Shown piece after piece: positions 1-8,523 of a stretch of DNA of 64,000 nucleotides. The notes below the pieces were generated by a model, which made no database searches, was not told where the DNA came from, and was given only the letters and a program-made list of their open reading frames with translations. A program made the translations under genes and the position numbers. How positions within the stretch are numbered: position 1 is the first letter of the stretch; each line of letters begins with the position of its first letter. Origin of the DNA: Lentimicrobium sp. Its GTDB lineage: Bacteria > Bacteroidota > Bacteroidia > Bacteroidales > Lentimicrobiaceae. The DNA lies in NCBI GenBank assembly GCA_019429275.1, contig JAHYJC010000004.1, positions 83,377 through 147,376 on the forward strand. Direction: 5' to 3'.

Positions 1-103
1 AGGTGTACTCATTTCAAAACGCGAAGGCAAACAGATTCACTATTCTGTTAAGTCTTCCTCTCTTGCCGAAGTTGTGCAGTGCATTGATAAATGCAACGGA
101 TAA
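1..103 (+). CDS. ArsR-family transcriptional regulator, C-terminal fragment (cut by window edge)
   Basis: Only the last 33 codons are inside the window, read from base 2 to a TAA at 101-103. The fragment has the look of the wing and last helix of a winged-helix ArsR/SmtB repressor: a stretch reading LISKREGKQIHYSV, then a final helix with two cysteines four residues apart (CIDKC). In the family this part follows the DNA-recognition helix, and terminal cysteines may bind metal, but the sensing site cannot be judged from a fragment. It converges on the lipoprotein gene at 225-2054 and shares the hairpin at 134-170 with it. The identification rests on pattern recognition of a short piece, so it is moderate. 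Confidence 0.55.
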   Translation, partial: GVLISKREGKQIHYSVKSSSLAEVVQCIDKCNG

Positions 104-133
104 TTTTATCTCTGTTTCAATAAGTCAAAAAAC

Positions 134-170
134 AATCCGGAAAGCTTCAAACGGTGCTTCCCGGATTTTC
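134..170. terminator. bidirectional hairpin terminator
   Basis: AATCCGG (134-140) pairs with CCGGATT (161-167), with an inner AAGC/GCTT step. The plus side is followed by TTTTC and the minus side by GTTTTTTG, so it can end both the ArsR-like gene and the minus-strand lipoprotein gene. Confidence 0.6.
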
Positions 171-224
171 TATTGCCATGAAAAATACTTTCTTTTCTTT
201 AGTGGGAAACAATACAATGATCGC

Positions 225-2054
225 TTACTTTATCAGCCATTCTTCCTCAATGGTCCAGTTCGTTCTGAGCTCAATGTCTTTGGCAAAGTAATAGACTTTT
301 TCGGGTTGCAGTTTTCGCAGATAGTTTCCTGTATCCCATTTACCGTTGCTGTTTTTGTCGTAGACAGCTTTTAACTTATACTTCCGTGCCGAAAGATAAT
401 TATAGGTTAATTCTGTACTTCCGGTAATGGTTCGTTCTTCAAGCAAGGCTTCCTTATCATCAAGCAGTTGAATAATATAGCTGCCCAGCTCTTCAAGAGT
501 AATGACCATTTTCAGGGAGCCCGTTTCGGCTTCAGTCATTGTGGTGAATTTATAACCACTGCTGTCATTATAGTGGCCAAATAAACTTATAAATGTGCTG
601 TCGGGTATTTCAAGCCGGTAATTTTCAGCCTCTTTCCACTTGTGGTGAATTGCCAGAATAAGTTTCAGCGAATCAAGGAATTCAATTTTAGGCGAAAGTA
701 GAATGGTATCTGCAAAGAGCCTGATTTCAGATGAATTATAGGAGGATACAGGATCTGCAAAAGTAAGTCTGAGCATTTGGTCAGGCCTGATTTTTGACCC
801 TTTAAGGTTTGTTTTAAATGACAAACCATCGGGTTTGGCTATCTGTTGCCTGCCTCTTGACGTGGACTGTGCAGAGGGTTTTAGTGCCAAATCAAGCGTA
901 TCAAGCACTGCGTTATTGTCCGAAACTTCTGCCATGAGGCTGTCAGTCAATGGTTCGGGTATCCATATAGTTATGGTATCGCGTGTTTTGTTGAAATTAA
1001 TGACAGACCAGTTTTCTCCATAAGCGGGTTCAATAGGAGTGAAAGAAAAATTCTTAACAGGATACCTGAATGACAATCCAATAACATTCTCGCGCAGTAA
1101 ACCCCCTTTCAGCAATCGCTGTGTAGTGTCTGCTTCCCTGAAAAGACGCATCGTATATGATGGAATATCAACAGATTGCATTTTAATTCCGGAATTTGAA
1201 ATTGTATCATTTTCAGGTTCAGGCTGTAATTTCAAACTATCTGCATCTGACTTTAATAGGCTGTCTGGAAATTGAGAAATTCCGGCAGAATGCAATGAAT
1301 CATTCTTCAAATCCAGGCTGTCGTTACTTTGAATTGCCGGTTGAGATAATTGTTTTTTGGAACTACCAAAATGTACCGGCCTGATTAGTGAGTCTGCAAA
1401 TGCAATTTCCTCTGTTGGGAGGTCATAAAGATAATTTCCGTTGATATCTTTTATGGCAAACATGCGATACTCCAAATCACGAAGATTATTCAGGGTATAT
1501 TCACCGCTGCTGTTTGTTCTTGCCAGATAATAGGGCCGCTGCTTGTAAGGCACCGAGTCATAAATTGTGTCGTAAAGCAACACAAACGCATTGTTTACTG
1601 GTTTCAGATCAAATGCATTAATAAGCTTTCCTTTTATAGATAATGAGTCAAGGACAGGTCCGGTTGAAAAGCTGAATGTAAATCCAGGCAAAGGATTACT
1701 TTCGGTTAGATCAACAATGGCATCTCCAAAAAAGAAGCTGTAGGTGGAATTTTCACGCAGGGGTTCTTTAAATTTCATGCTCAGATTTTTTCCGCGCATG
1801 GTAAATTCCGGAGGCGTAGAGAGTGGAGGCGAAACCACCAGTTGATTGTTAATATCCTTGAGTGAGACAAACTCGCTGAAAGTATATACAATCCGGTCGC
1901 CTTCAAAGTTCACGCTTTGGTTGGGTGGAACAGATTTCAGTACCTTGGGAGGTGTAACATCTTTTGGCCCGCCGGTGGGCGCAACCGGATTTGCACAGGC
2001 TGCTATTACTAACAAAACTGTTGTCAGAAAATAAAAAAGAGAGCGTTGATTCAT
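225..2054 (-). CDS. Ig-like domain lipoprotein
   Basis: A 609-residue predicted outer-membrane or surface lipoprotein. The start at 2054 (MNQRSLFYFL) is chosen over an ATG 45 bases upstream because it opens directly into a lipoprotein signal peptide with a lipobox ending VIAAC. After the cysteine comes the proline-rich segment NPVAPTGGPKDVTPPKVL, characteristic of Bacteroidota proteins with a bacterial Ig-like (SbsA-type) domain. The following 100 residues are beta-rich (FSEFVSLKDINNQLVVSPPL), and a carboxypeptidase-regulatory-like segment follows (LINAFDLKPVNNAFVLLYD). The middle holds a low-complexity Ser/Asp-rich stretch. No catalytic motif is visible. Homologues are usually annotated only as Ig-like domain proteins, and the function is unknown. 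Confidence 0.85.
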   Translation of the reverse strand: MNQRSLFYFLTTVLLVIAACANPVAPTGGPKDVTPPKVLKSVPPNQSVNFEGDRIVYTFSEFVSLKDINNQLVVSPPLSTPPEFTMRGKNLSMKFKEPLRENSTYSFFFGDAIVDLTESNPLPGFTFSFSTGPVLDSLSIKGKLINAFDLKPVNNAFVLLYDTIYDSVPYKQRPYYLARTNSSGEYTLNNLRDLEYRMFAIKDINGNYLYDLPTEEIAFADSLIRPVHFGSSKKQLSQPAIQSNDSLDLKNDSLHSAGISQFPDSLLKSDADSLKLQPEPENDTISNSGIKMQSVDIPSYTMRLFREADTTQRLLKGGLLRENVIGLSFRYPVKNFSFTPIEPAYGENWSVINFNKTRDTITIWIPEPLTDSLMAEVSDNNAVLDTLDLALKPSAQSTSRGRQQIAKPDGLSFKTNLKGSKIRPDQMLRLTFADPVSSYNSSEIRLFADTILLSPKIEFLDSLKLILAIHHKWKEAENYRLEIPDSTFISLFGHYNDSSGYKFTTMTEAETGSLKMVITLEELGSYIIQLLDDKEALLEERTITGSTELTYNYLSARKYKLKAVYDKNSNGKWDTGNYLRKLQPEKVYYFAKDIELRTNWTIEEEWLIK

Positions 2055-2260
2055 GAATATCAATCCCGTATTGTAATTTGCTGATGCAAAGATGATCATT
2101 TTTTGCTACTGATGACAGAATAGAGTTGAGAACCTTTGGCAAATGTTGCTGCAAAAAGGGATTTATTTTCAGGTTTTTTTTTCTGTTAAAGAAATGGATA
2201 AGTTCATACTTTATACAGTGATGAATCTACCTTTTTTTTGTTACTTTTATGCAAAGAAAT

Positions 2261-4183
2261 ATGACAACCATCTATCGCTTTTTTCTGCCCTTATTACTTG
2301 CCATGCTCTGTTTAACTGCTGTTGCGCAGGTTGATTTAGGCTCAGGAGTTATGCATTGTGCCTCTAAAAGTTTATGCAGGCCCGCAATGCATCATAAAAA
2401 TTCCATAACAAAAGCGTTTGGTTACGATGTACATTATTTGAAATTTAATCTGAATATTGATCCGGCACAAGAAGAAATTCATGGATCGGTACTTACGCGT
2501 TTTAAGATAACCGGGGACTTGTCGCAGGGGATTGAAATGGAACTCAGTACCTCATACACCATTGATTCAGTTGTTTATAATGGATTGCGTGTATCATATA
2601 TTCATTCCGGCGATTACAATCTGAATATAAATTATGATGGAAATCAAACTGTAGGGACCACAGGAAATGTGGAAGTTTTTTACCATGGTATACCTCCGGG
2701 GGGAGATGGTTTTGGATCGGTTGGCCGTGCAATGCATAACAATGTATGGGCAATGTGGACCTTGTCAGAACCTTATGGCAGCCGAGACTGGTGGCCGGGA
2801 AAGAATGATTTGACAGACAAGGCAGATTCTATTGATGTTTTTGTGCGCTCGCCCGAAATGTACCGTACCGCCTCCAATGGTTTACTCAATTCAGATGCTG
2901 TTGAACAAGGCTATCGCACCTGCCACTGGAAGCACAGATTCCCTATTGTTCCTTACCTGATTGCCGTTGCGGTAACAAACTATGATGTGTATTCCGAAGT
3001 TTCTCATCCGGCCGGCATTCCGGTTGAAATACTGAATTATGTGTATCCCGAAAACAAGACCACCATCATGCAGCAAACGGCTCAAACAGCTATGGTTATG
3101 GAGCTTTTCAGCGATCTTTTTACACCATATCCATTTACAGGCGAAAAATACGGGCATGCGCAGTTCGGATGGGGTGGAGGTATGGAGCATCAAACCATGT
3201 CGTTTATGGGTCGGTTCGATTATGAGATCATTGCCCATGAACTGGCGCACCAGTGGTTTGGAAATGCCGTTACATTGAATTCATGGCAGGATATCTGGCT
3301 GAATGAGGGATTTGCCACCTATCTGGCAGGGATGTCGTACGAACACTTTTTCGATGGATTTTACTGGCCAAGGTGGAAATTCCTCAGCATAGGATTTGTG
3401 ACTTCCGAACCCGGAGGAAAAGTTTTCGTTGAAGATACCACAAATGTAAACCGCATCTTCGATCCAAGGCTTTCCTATTATAAAGGCGCCCTTTTGCTTC
3501 ATATGCTACGCTGGAAAACAGGTGATGATGCTTTTTTTGCCGCATGCCGCAATTATTTAAATGACAGTCGGTTAAGTTATGGATTTGCCGGCACTTCAGA
3601 TTTTAAATATCATTTAGAAGCGGTATCAGGCAAAGATCTGACCGGCTTTTTTGACGATTGGTATTATGGCGAAGGGTTTCCATCGTATCATGTAAAGTGC
3701 AACCAACTGGCCGGGAAAGATTATCGGGTAACCATTTCACAGTCGCAATCACATCCTTCGGTTTCGTTTTTTGAGATGCCTCTTGCTGTGAAGTTTAAGG
3801 GCGCAGATCGTGATACAACCATTGTTTTTGAGCCTATGCTAAACGATCAGTCATGGATAATTTATCCTGGCTTTGAAATTGATTCTGTTTTTATCGATCC
3901 CGATCAGTGGCTTGTTTCAGCTAACAATACCAATGAACTGATCAATAAATCAGGCGAAGTGGATTTATATCCCAATCCATCATCTGCGCAAATGCGCCTG
4001 ATTTTAAGTGTAGAACATCAATCAATCAGGGCTTATGATCTGGCCGGGCGGGAAGTGCCTGTTGATTTTTCGCTTGAGGGATCGGGTGTAACTTTTGATG
4101 TGAGCTCATTACGGCAGGGTTTGTATTTTATCAGATACGTGCTTGAAGGGCGAACCGGAGTTGTCAGGTTCATTAAGAATTGA
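2261..4183 (+). CDS. M1-family metallopeptidase with T9SS sorting domain
   Basis: A secreted zinc aminopeptidase of the M1 (gluzincin) family. A signal peptide (MTTIYRFFLPLLLAMLCLTAVAQ) precedes an N-terminal beta domain. The substrate-binding GAMEN equivalent reads GGMEHQT. The zinc site HELAH lies at residues 326-330, with the third ligand Glu at 349 (NEGFATY), the classical HExxH-x18-E spacing. The last 75 residues (VDLYPNPSS to the end) form a type A T9SS sorting domain, so the enzyme is likely exported and surface-anchored or released. An ATG at 2249 is also in frame, but it overlaps a -7-like TACTTTTA (2242-2249), so 2261 is preferred. It is followed 42 bases later by another T9SS cargo gene. 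Peptide specificity cannot be read from sequence. Confidence 0.9.
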   Translation: MTTIYRFFLPLLLAMLCLTAVAQVDLGSGVMHCASKSLCRPAMHHKNSITKAFGYDVHYLKFNLNIDPAQEEIHGSVLTRFKITGDLSQGIEMELSTSYTIDSVVYNGLRVSYIHSGDYNLNINYDGNQTVGTTGNVEVFYHGIPPGGDGFGSVGRAMHNNVWAMWTLSEPYGSRDWWPGKNDLTDKADSIDVFVRSPEMYRTASNGLLNSDAVEQGYRTCHWKHRFPIVPYLIAVAVTNYDVYSEVSHPAGIPVEILNYVYPENKTTIMQQTAQTAMVMELFSDLFTPYPFTGEKYGHAQFGWGGGMEHQTMSFMGRFDYEIIAHELAHQWFGNAVTLNSWQDIWLNEGFATYLAGMSYEHFFDGFYWPRWKFLSIGFVTSEPGGKVFVEDTTNVNRIFDPRLSYYKGALLLHMLRWKTGDDAFFAACRNYLNDSRLSYGFAGTSDFKYHLEAVSGKDLTGFFDDWYYGEGFPSYHVKCNQLAGKDYRVTISQSQSHPSVSFFEMPLAVKFKGADRDTTIVFEPMLNDQSWIIYPGFEIDSVFIDPDQWLVSANNTNELINKSGEVDLYPNPSSAQMRLILSVEHQSIRAYDLAGREVPVDFSLEGSGVTFDVSSLRQGLYFIRYVLEGRTGVVRFIKN

Positions 4184-4225
4184 GTAGCTTTGTCCTGACG
4201 TATCGGCTTCACTAAATTTCAAACA

Positions 4226-6580
4226 ATGATCAATTCCGGAATAATTCGAAAGGTTCTGATTTTATTTTTCATCACAATTTTTGTCAAAAATTATTGCTTT
4301 TCACAAACCAACGATACCATTACAAACTGGGACGGGATCACTGAAAACTGGATAGTATGGGCCGGCTCTCACGAAGTGGTTGAAAACCCATATCCTGATG
4401 AAATCAATGCTTCGGGACATTGTATGAAAGTTGTTACCTCGACCGAACCCTATGACCTGATGCTTCTTGATATGAACGAAGCGGCAAATTTCAACAGCTT
4501 TCCACGCTACAATATTTCGGTTTATGCTCCTTCTTCAGGTGGAAATGTAGTTTTGAAATTTGAGAACAGCAACAATACTTCCTCAAAAGAGTTGTTGCTC
4601 ACTCCTACGCCCGGGCAATGGAGCAGACTTGAATTTAATTTTGCAGGTTTGGCCTTTGAAAATTACACCCGCATGGTCATTTTTCCTGATATAACAGGCA
4701 CTACAGCTGGCAATGAATGGTTTATCGATGACATTGTAAAACTGGAAGTTGAACCGCTGCAGTTTTCGTCGAACCTGCCCATCGTGGTCATTGATACCTA
4801 CGGCGCTGCTATTGTTGATGAACCAAAAATTCCGGGCTTTATGGGTGTGATTGATAACGGACCCGGAGTAATAAACAATTTCAGTGATCCGTTTAATCAT
4901 TATAATGGACATATTGGTATAGAAATCAGAGGTCAGTCATCCCAGATGTTCCCCAAAAAGTCTTATTCTATGGTAACAAGAACAGCTTCAGGGGATAATC
5001 TGAATGTTCCATTGCTGGGTATGCCTTCAGAGAACGATTGGGTGCTTTATGCGCCTTACACCGATAAATCGATGCTTCGCAATGTTGTGACTTTCGAGCT
5101 TGGCAGAAAAATGAGTACCTACTGCACCCGCACCCGGTTTTGTGAAGTTGTGATAAATAACGACTATAAAGGAATTTATGTTTTGATGGAGAGAATAAAG
5201 CGCGACAACAACCGTGTTAACATTGCAAGCCTTGATCCCAATGAAATCAGTGGAGAAAATCTTACAGGAGGATATATTCTGAGGGTTGATAAAATGGATC
5301 CCGGTTTTTCATACCTCACTGATGGCTGGCTTTCAACGGTAACTCCTTCATATCCGGCAGCTCAACAATCAACTTTCCAGTATTTTTATCCCAAAGCAAA
5401 TAAAATTGTTCCTCAGCAAAGGGAGTATATAAAAAATTACGTTACCGGATTTGAGAATTCATTGACAAGTAGTGGCTTTCGTGATGCGGAGCATGGATAT
5501 CAAAAGTTTATGGATGTTCCTTCTTTCATTGATTTTATGCTGCTGAGCGAAATATCTAAGGAGGTGGATAAGTACAAATTCAGCACCTATTTTTACAAGG
5601 AAAAAAACAGCGATGGTGGTAAACTTTTTGCTGGTCCGGCATGGGATTTTAACCTGGGCTATGGCAATGTGGATTATTGGCCGGCCGGATTAAATACCTC
5701 GGGTTGGTTGTATTCAATGGTTACATCGGGTAATCCAGCCATGATGTACTGGTGGAAAAGGCTTATGGAAGATGATTATTTCAGGGATCTGGCAAAAACA
5801 CGATGGGTTCATCTGAGAGAAACCAGCCTGACCAATTCTTTTGTTCAACAGGCAATCGATTCATTGATCCTTGAAATCGACGAAGCCAAAGTAAGGAATT
5901 ACGAGCGTTGGCCGATTCTGGGGCAGTATGTCTGGCCAAATTATGACTGGCAAAATAATACTTACGATGATGAGGTTGAATATTTTTCAACGTTTCTGTT
6001 CAATCGCCTGAGTTGGATGGACGCTAACATGCCAGGAAACCTGATTGAGGCCTGGGCAGGAATTTATGCCACAGCCAATAAAATCAGTTTTACCTTGTTT
6101 GGCGATTATTTCAGAAGGCCAAAGCTGGATAAAAGTCAGTTTAAGTTGAATGATGCCCCGGCTTATGTGAGCATTCAGGGTGTTGAATATGTGAGTCCAT
6201 CACAATGTATGCTTACTTTAAGTTCTGATGCGGCTGCTCATGGTAATTTGTCAGTAACTGTTTTGGGTGAAGCCATAAATACGCTGACCGAAGTTGAAAG
6301 CAATAAGATTGCGACCATTGGTATTAACGAACAGATTACTGAAAAACAGAACATTACGGTTCATGAATCCAATGGAAGTATCACTTTAATAAATACTTCG
6401 GACAGGATAGAGTCAGGCACAGCTGAAATTATAAATTTATCGGGTCAGGTTTGTGGCAGATTCATCCTTCAAAATCAAACGGTAATTACATTTTCGCATT
6501 CGCTGAAACCCGGAATTTATTATCTGATGCTCAGGTATGGCGGCTATGTTTATGTCAGGCGCGTTGTAATTCTGTTTTAA
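4226..6580 (+). CDS. CotH-like kinase domain protein with T9SS sorting domain
   Basis: A 784-residue secreted protein. A signal peptide ends at about residue 27 (NYCFSQ). Residues ~30-170 look like a carbohydrate-binding-type beta sandwich (the segment beginning FNSFPRYNISVYAPSSGG). The CotH fold follows: IEIRGQSSQMFPKKSYS near 230, VVINNDYKGIYVLMERIKRD near 310, GGYILRVDK, and GPAWDFNLGYGN near 470, which carries the Asp that binds metal/ATP in CotH kinases. Spore-coat CotH phosphorylates other proteins; the role in Bacteroidota is not established. The C-terminal ~75 residues look like a T9SS domain (SDRIESGTAEIINLSGQV, ending in YVRRVVILF), although the usual YPNP start is degenerate. The stop codon lies inside a strong terminator. 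Confidence 0.85.
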   Translation: MINSGIIRKVLILFFITIFVKNYCFSQTNDTITNWDGITENWIVWAGSHEVVENPYPDEINASGHCMKVVTSTEPYDLMLLDMNEAANFNSFPRYNISVYAPSSGGNVVLKFENSNNTSSKELLLTPTPGQWSRLEFNFAGLAFENYTRMVIFPDITGTTAGNEWFIDDIVKLEVEPLQFSSNLPIVVIDTYGAAIVDEPKIPGFMGVIDNGPGVINNFSDPFNHYNGHIGIEIRGQSSQMFPKKSYSMVTRTASGDNLNVPLLGMPSENDWVLYAPYTDKSMLRNVVTFELGRKMSTYCTRTRFCEVVINNDYKGIYVLMERIKRDNNRVNIASLDPNEISGENLTGGYILRVDKMDPGFSYLTDGWLSTVTPSYPAAQQSTFQYFYPKANKIVPQQREYIKNYVTGFENSLTSSGFRDAEHGYQKFMDVPSFIDFMLLSEISKEVDKYKFSTYFYKEKNSDGGKLFAGPAWDFNLGYGNVDYWPAGLNTSGWLYSMVTSGNPAMMYWWKRLMEDDYFRDLAKTRWVHLRETSLTNSFVQQAIDSLILEIDEAKVRNYERWPILGQYVWPNYDWQNNTYDDEVEYFSTFLFNRLSWMDANMPGNLIEAWAGIYATANKISFTLFGDYFRRPKLDKSQFKLNDAPAYVSIQGVEYVSPSQCMLTLSSDAAAHGNLSVTVLGEAINTLTEVESNKIATIGINEQITEKQNITVHESNGSITLINTSDRIESGTAEIINLSGQVCGRFILQNQTVITFSHSLKPGIYYLMLRYGGYVYVRRVVILF

Positions 6581-6605
6581 AAATTTTATAAAACAGAATT
6601 TTTAA
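6568..6605 (+). terminator. intrinsic terminator overlapping the cotH-like stop codon
   Basis: A perfect 12-bp stem, AATTCTGTTTTA at 6568-6579 against TAAAACAGAATT at 6589-6600, with a 9-nt loop followed by a short T run. The stem includes the last codons of the preceding gene. Confidence 0.75.
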
Positions 6606-6719
6606 CAACGCCTTAAATTCTTCACAACACGTGTTTTTAACCCCTGTTTTCGTTTAAGAATTTAATTGTTTGAAGTCTGGCTAAATTTCTACTTTTATTA
6701 CATATAATTTAATACGTCA

Positions 6720-6751
6720 TTTGTTTCGTTCGTCAGATTTTCTTATTTTTG
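6720..6751 (+). promoter_or_regulatory. Bacteroidota-type promoter ahead of mscS
   Basis: TTTG at 6720-6723 and TATTTTTG at 6744-6751, 20 bases apart, match the -33/-7 consensus. Transcription would start near 6757, about 200 bases before the mscS ATG. In the 377-base gap 6581-6957 the other visible structure is the hairpin at 6817-6858. Confidence 0.6.
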
Positions 6752-6858
6752 CACAATTACCAAGGCATAACGAAATACACAGAACTGTATGTTTCAAAAT
6801 CAGGTAATATAAAAGGCTTAAAATAAACCCGTTTATCAGGGTTTTATTATTTTTTCTG
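6752..6858 (+). ncRNA. candidate small RNA or attenuated leader
   Basis: From the predicted start near 6757 the RNA would run about 100 bases to a hairpin made of AAACCC (6825-6830) and GGGTTT (from 6839), extended past one bulged base, and then a T-rich run (TTATTATTTTTT). This is either a short independent transcript or a leader that terminates before mscS. It matches no RNA family I can name. No conserved secondary structure beyond the hairpin was verified. Confidence 0.25.
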
Positions 6859-6957
6859 ACAATTCAGTTTGTCTCGAAGCCTTCCATCAAAAAGAACATA
6901 TTCATAACAGTTTGCCTTCACATTGTGGCGGCAATATCATTATAATTATCAATTAAT

Positions 6958-7788
6958 ATGAAAAAACTAATAAATCTTATTCCCGCTTCGGGTGAGTTGA
7001 GTTCACTTATTATGAACTACGGTGGAAAGTTACTACTTGCCTTAATCACTCTTATTATCGGCCTCTGGCTGATTGGTCGATTCAAACGACTTTTGAAAAA
7101 GGTTTTTGAAATGAGATCTTACGAAAAAACCCTTCAGGAATTTTTACTGCAGCTCATTTCCGTGACCCTGAAGGTCTTATTGCTGATCAGTGTGATTTCG
7201 ATGGTTGGTATTCAGATGACTTCTTTTATAGCTCTGTTGGGAGCGGCCGGACTTGCTTTTGGCATGGCTCTTTCGGGAACCCTTCAGAATTTTGCCGGTG
7301 GTGTGATGCTGTTGATCCTAAAGCCTTTTAAAGTAGGAGATTACATTGAAGCTCAGGATTATGCCGGCACCGTTCATGAAATTCAGATATTTCATACCAT
7401 ACTTCATACGCCTGATAAAAAGACCATCATCATTCCGAACGGTCCTCTGAGCAATGGTGCGGCAGTCAATTTCTCTGCTTCGCCTGTACGCCGGGTTGAC
7501 TGGACTTTTGGCATTGGCTACTCTGATAATATTGACAAGGCAAAGCAGCTGATTCAGGATTTACTAAAGAATGATCAGCGCATTTTACCTGATCCTTCTC
7601 CTTTTACAGGAATTATTTCACTGGGCGATAGTTCGGTAAATATTGTTACCCGCGCATGGGTAAATTCCGGAGATTATTGGGATGTATTTTTTGAGATCAA
7701 TGAACTCGTAAAAAAAACATTCGATGCCCAGGGTGTATCCATTCCTTTTCCGCAAAGAGATGTACATATTATACAACCTAAACAGTAA
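6958..7788 (+). CDS. MscS-family mechanosensitive channel
   Basis: A 276-residue small-conductance mechanosensitive channel close in size to E. coli MscS. Three membrane segments lie in the first ~130 residues. The pore-lining TM3 reads GAAGLAFGMALSGTLQNFAGG, with the Gly/Ala packing pattern of MscS. The beta domain follows (FKVGDYIEAQDYAGTVHEIQ and TPDKKTIIIPNGPLSNG), then the alpha-beta cytoplasmic vestibule ending in VSIPFPQRDVH, which is diagnostic for the family. It likely releases solutes on hypo-osmotic shock. It stands alone between a terminator and a convergent gene. A second, longer MscS-type channel lies at 26658-27929. Confidence 0.93.
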   Translation: MKKLINLIPASGELSSLIMNYGGKLLLALITLIIGLWLIGRFKRLLKKVFEMRSYEKTLQEFLLQLISVTLKVLLLISVISMVGIQMTSFIALLGAAGLAFGMALSGTLQNFAGGVMLLILKPFKVGDYIEAQDYAGTVHEIQIFHTILHTPDKKTIIIPNGPLSNGAAVNFSASPVRRVDWTFGIGYSDNIDKAKQLIQDLLKNDQRILPDPSPFTGIISLGDSSVNIVTRAWVNSGDYWDVFFEINELVKKTFDAQGVSIPFPQRDVHIIQPKQ

Positions 7789-7807
7789 TAATTTTTGTCG
7801 GTAAATT

Positions 7808-7829
7808 ATGATGAAGGCCATCATTTTTA
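7808..7829 (+). terminator. weak terminator between convergent genes
   Basis: ATGATG (7808-7813) pairs with CATCAT (7819-7824), followed by TTTTTAT. It lies between mscS and the convergent deacetylase gene. The stem has only 6 bp. Confidence 0.4.
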
Positions 7830-7838
7830 TCAGTAAGT

Positions 7839-8459
7839 CTATTTCTCAGGAATAACCGAAAATCTATATCCTTTCAGGGTAAAATGCTCAAGAAACTCAG
7901 GCAGGGCATAAAAAAGGTTAGCAGCGGCTTTCTGGCTGTCGTGAAAAACAACGATGCTGCCATCGGTGGTGTTTTCGGTAGCGTTTTTCAGTACCTGTGC
8001 GGGAGTCAGCGTTTTGTCGTAATCTCCTGTTAGTACCGACCACATAACTATCCGGTAATCGTTGCTGATGTATTTGATAAATGAAGGCCTTATTCTTCCG
8101 TAGGGAGGCCTGAAAAGTTTGCTACTTACTAACTGATTGCATTTTTTTATATCAGCAAGATATTCTTCAAGTGTTTTTTTCCATCCGTTAAGGTGGTGGA
8201 AGGTGTGGTTCCCGGTGGAATGGCCCGCATCCAATAATAGTTGGTGAACTTCAGGATACTTTGCAACATTGTCGCCTACACAGAAAAAAGTGGCTCGTGC
8301 ATTGAACTGTTTGAGGATTTCAATGACTCTTGGTGTGATTTCAGGAACCGGGCCATCATCGAAAGTCAGAAAAATTTCACCAGGCCTGTCAGTAATGTCC
8401 CAGGTCAAATTTTTGCGGGTTAAGCTGCGGAGTAAGGCCGGTGATTTGGAGATGTGCAT
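7839..8459 (-). CDS. polysaccharide deacetylase (NodB homology domain)
   Basis: A 206-residue enzyme of the carbohydrate esterase 4 family. The NodB motifs are all present: TFDDGP (motif 1, catalytic base and metal-binding Asp), STGNHTFHH (motif 2, metal-binding histidines), RPPYG (motif 3), and WSVLTGDYD and VVFHDS near the C-terminus. Such enzymes remove N-acetyl groups from peptidoglycan, chitin-like or exopolysaccharides. No clear signal peptide is seen with the chosen start (MHISKSPALLRSL). An upstream ATG at 8567 would overlap the end of the GTPase gene by 44 bases and adds an unrelated N-terminus, so 8459 is preferred. It probably sits in one transcription unit behind the GTPase gene. 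Confidence 0.88.
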   Translation of the reverse strand: MHISKSPALLRSLTRKNLTWDITDRPGEIFLTFDDGPVPEITPRVIEILKQFNARATFFCVGDNVAKYPEVHQLLLDAGHSTGNHTFHHLNGWKKTLEEYLADIKKCNQLVSSKLFRPPYGRIRPSFIKYISNDYRIVMWSVLTGDYDKTLTPAQVLKNATENTTDGSIVVFHDSQKAAANLFYALPEFLEHFTLKGYRFSVIPEK

Positions 8460-8523
8460 TCCTCGATATTTTGAAAATTCAATTTTCCGTTTTGATATAA
8501 TCTGAATTTTGTGATTTTGATGT

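Noticed and set aside
3..374. 123-codon plus-strand frame at the left edge
   Set aside because: It overlaps the well-supported minus-strand lipoprotein gene and has no family likeness. A different frame from base 2 to 103 gives the ArsR-like tail.
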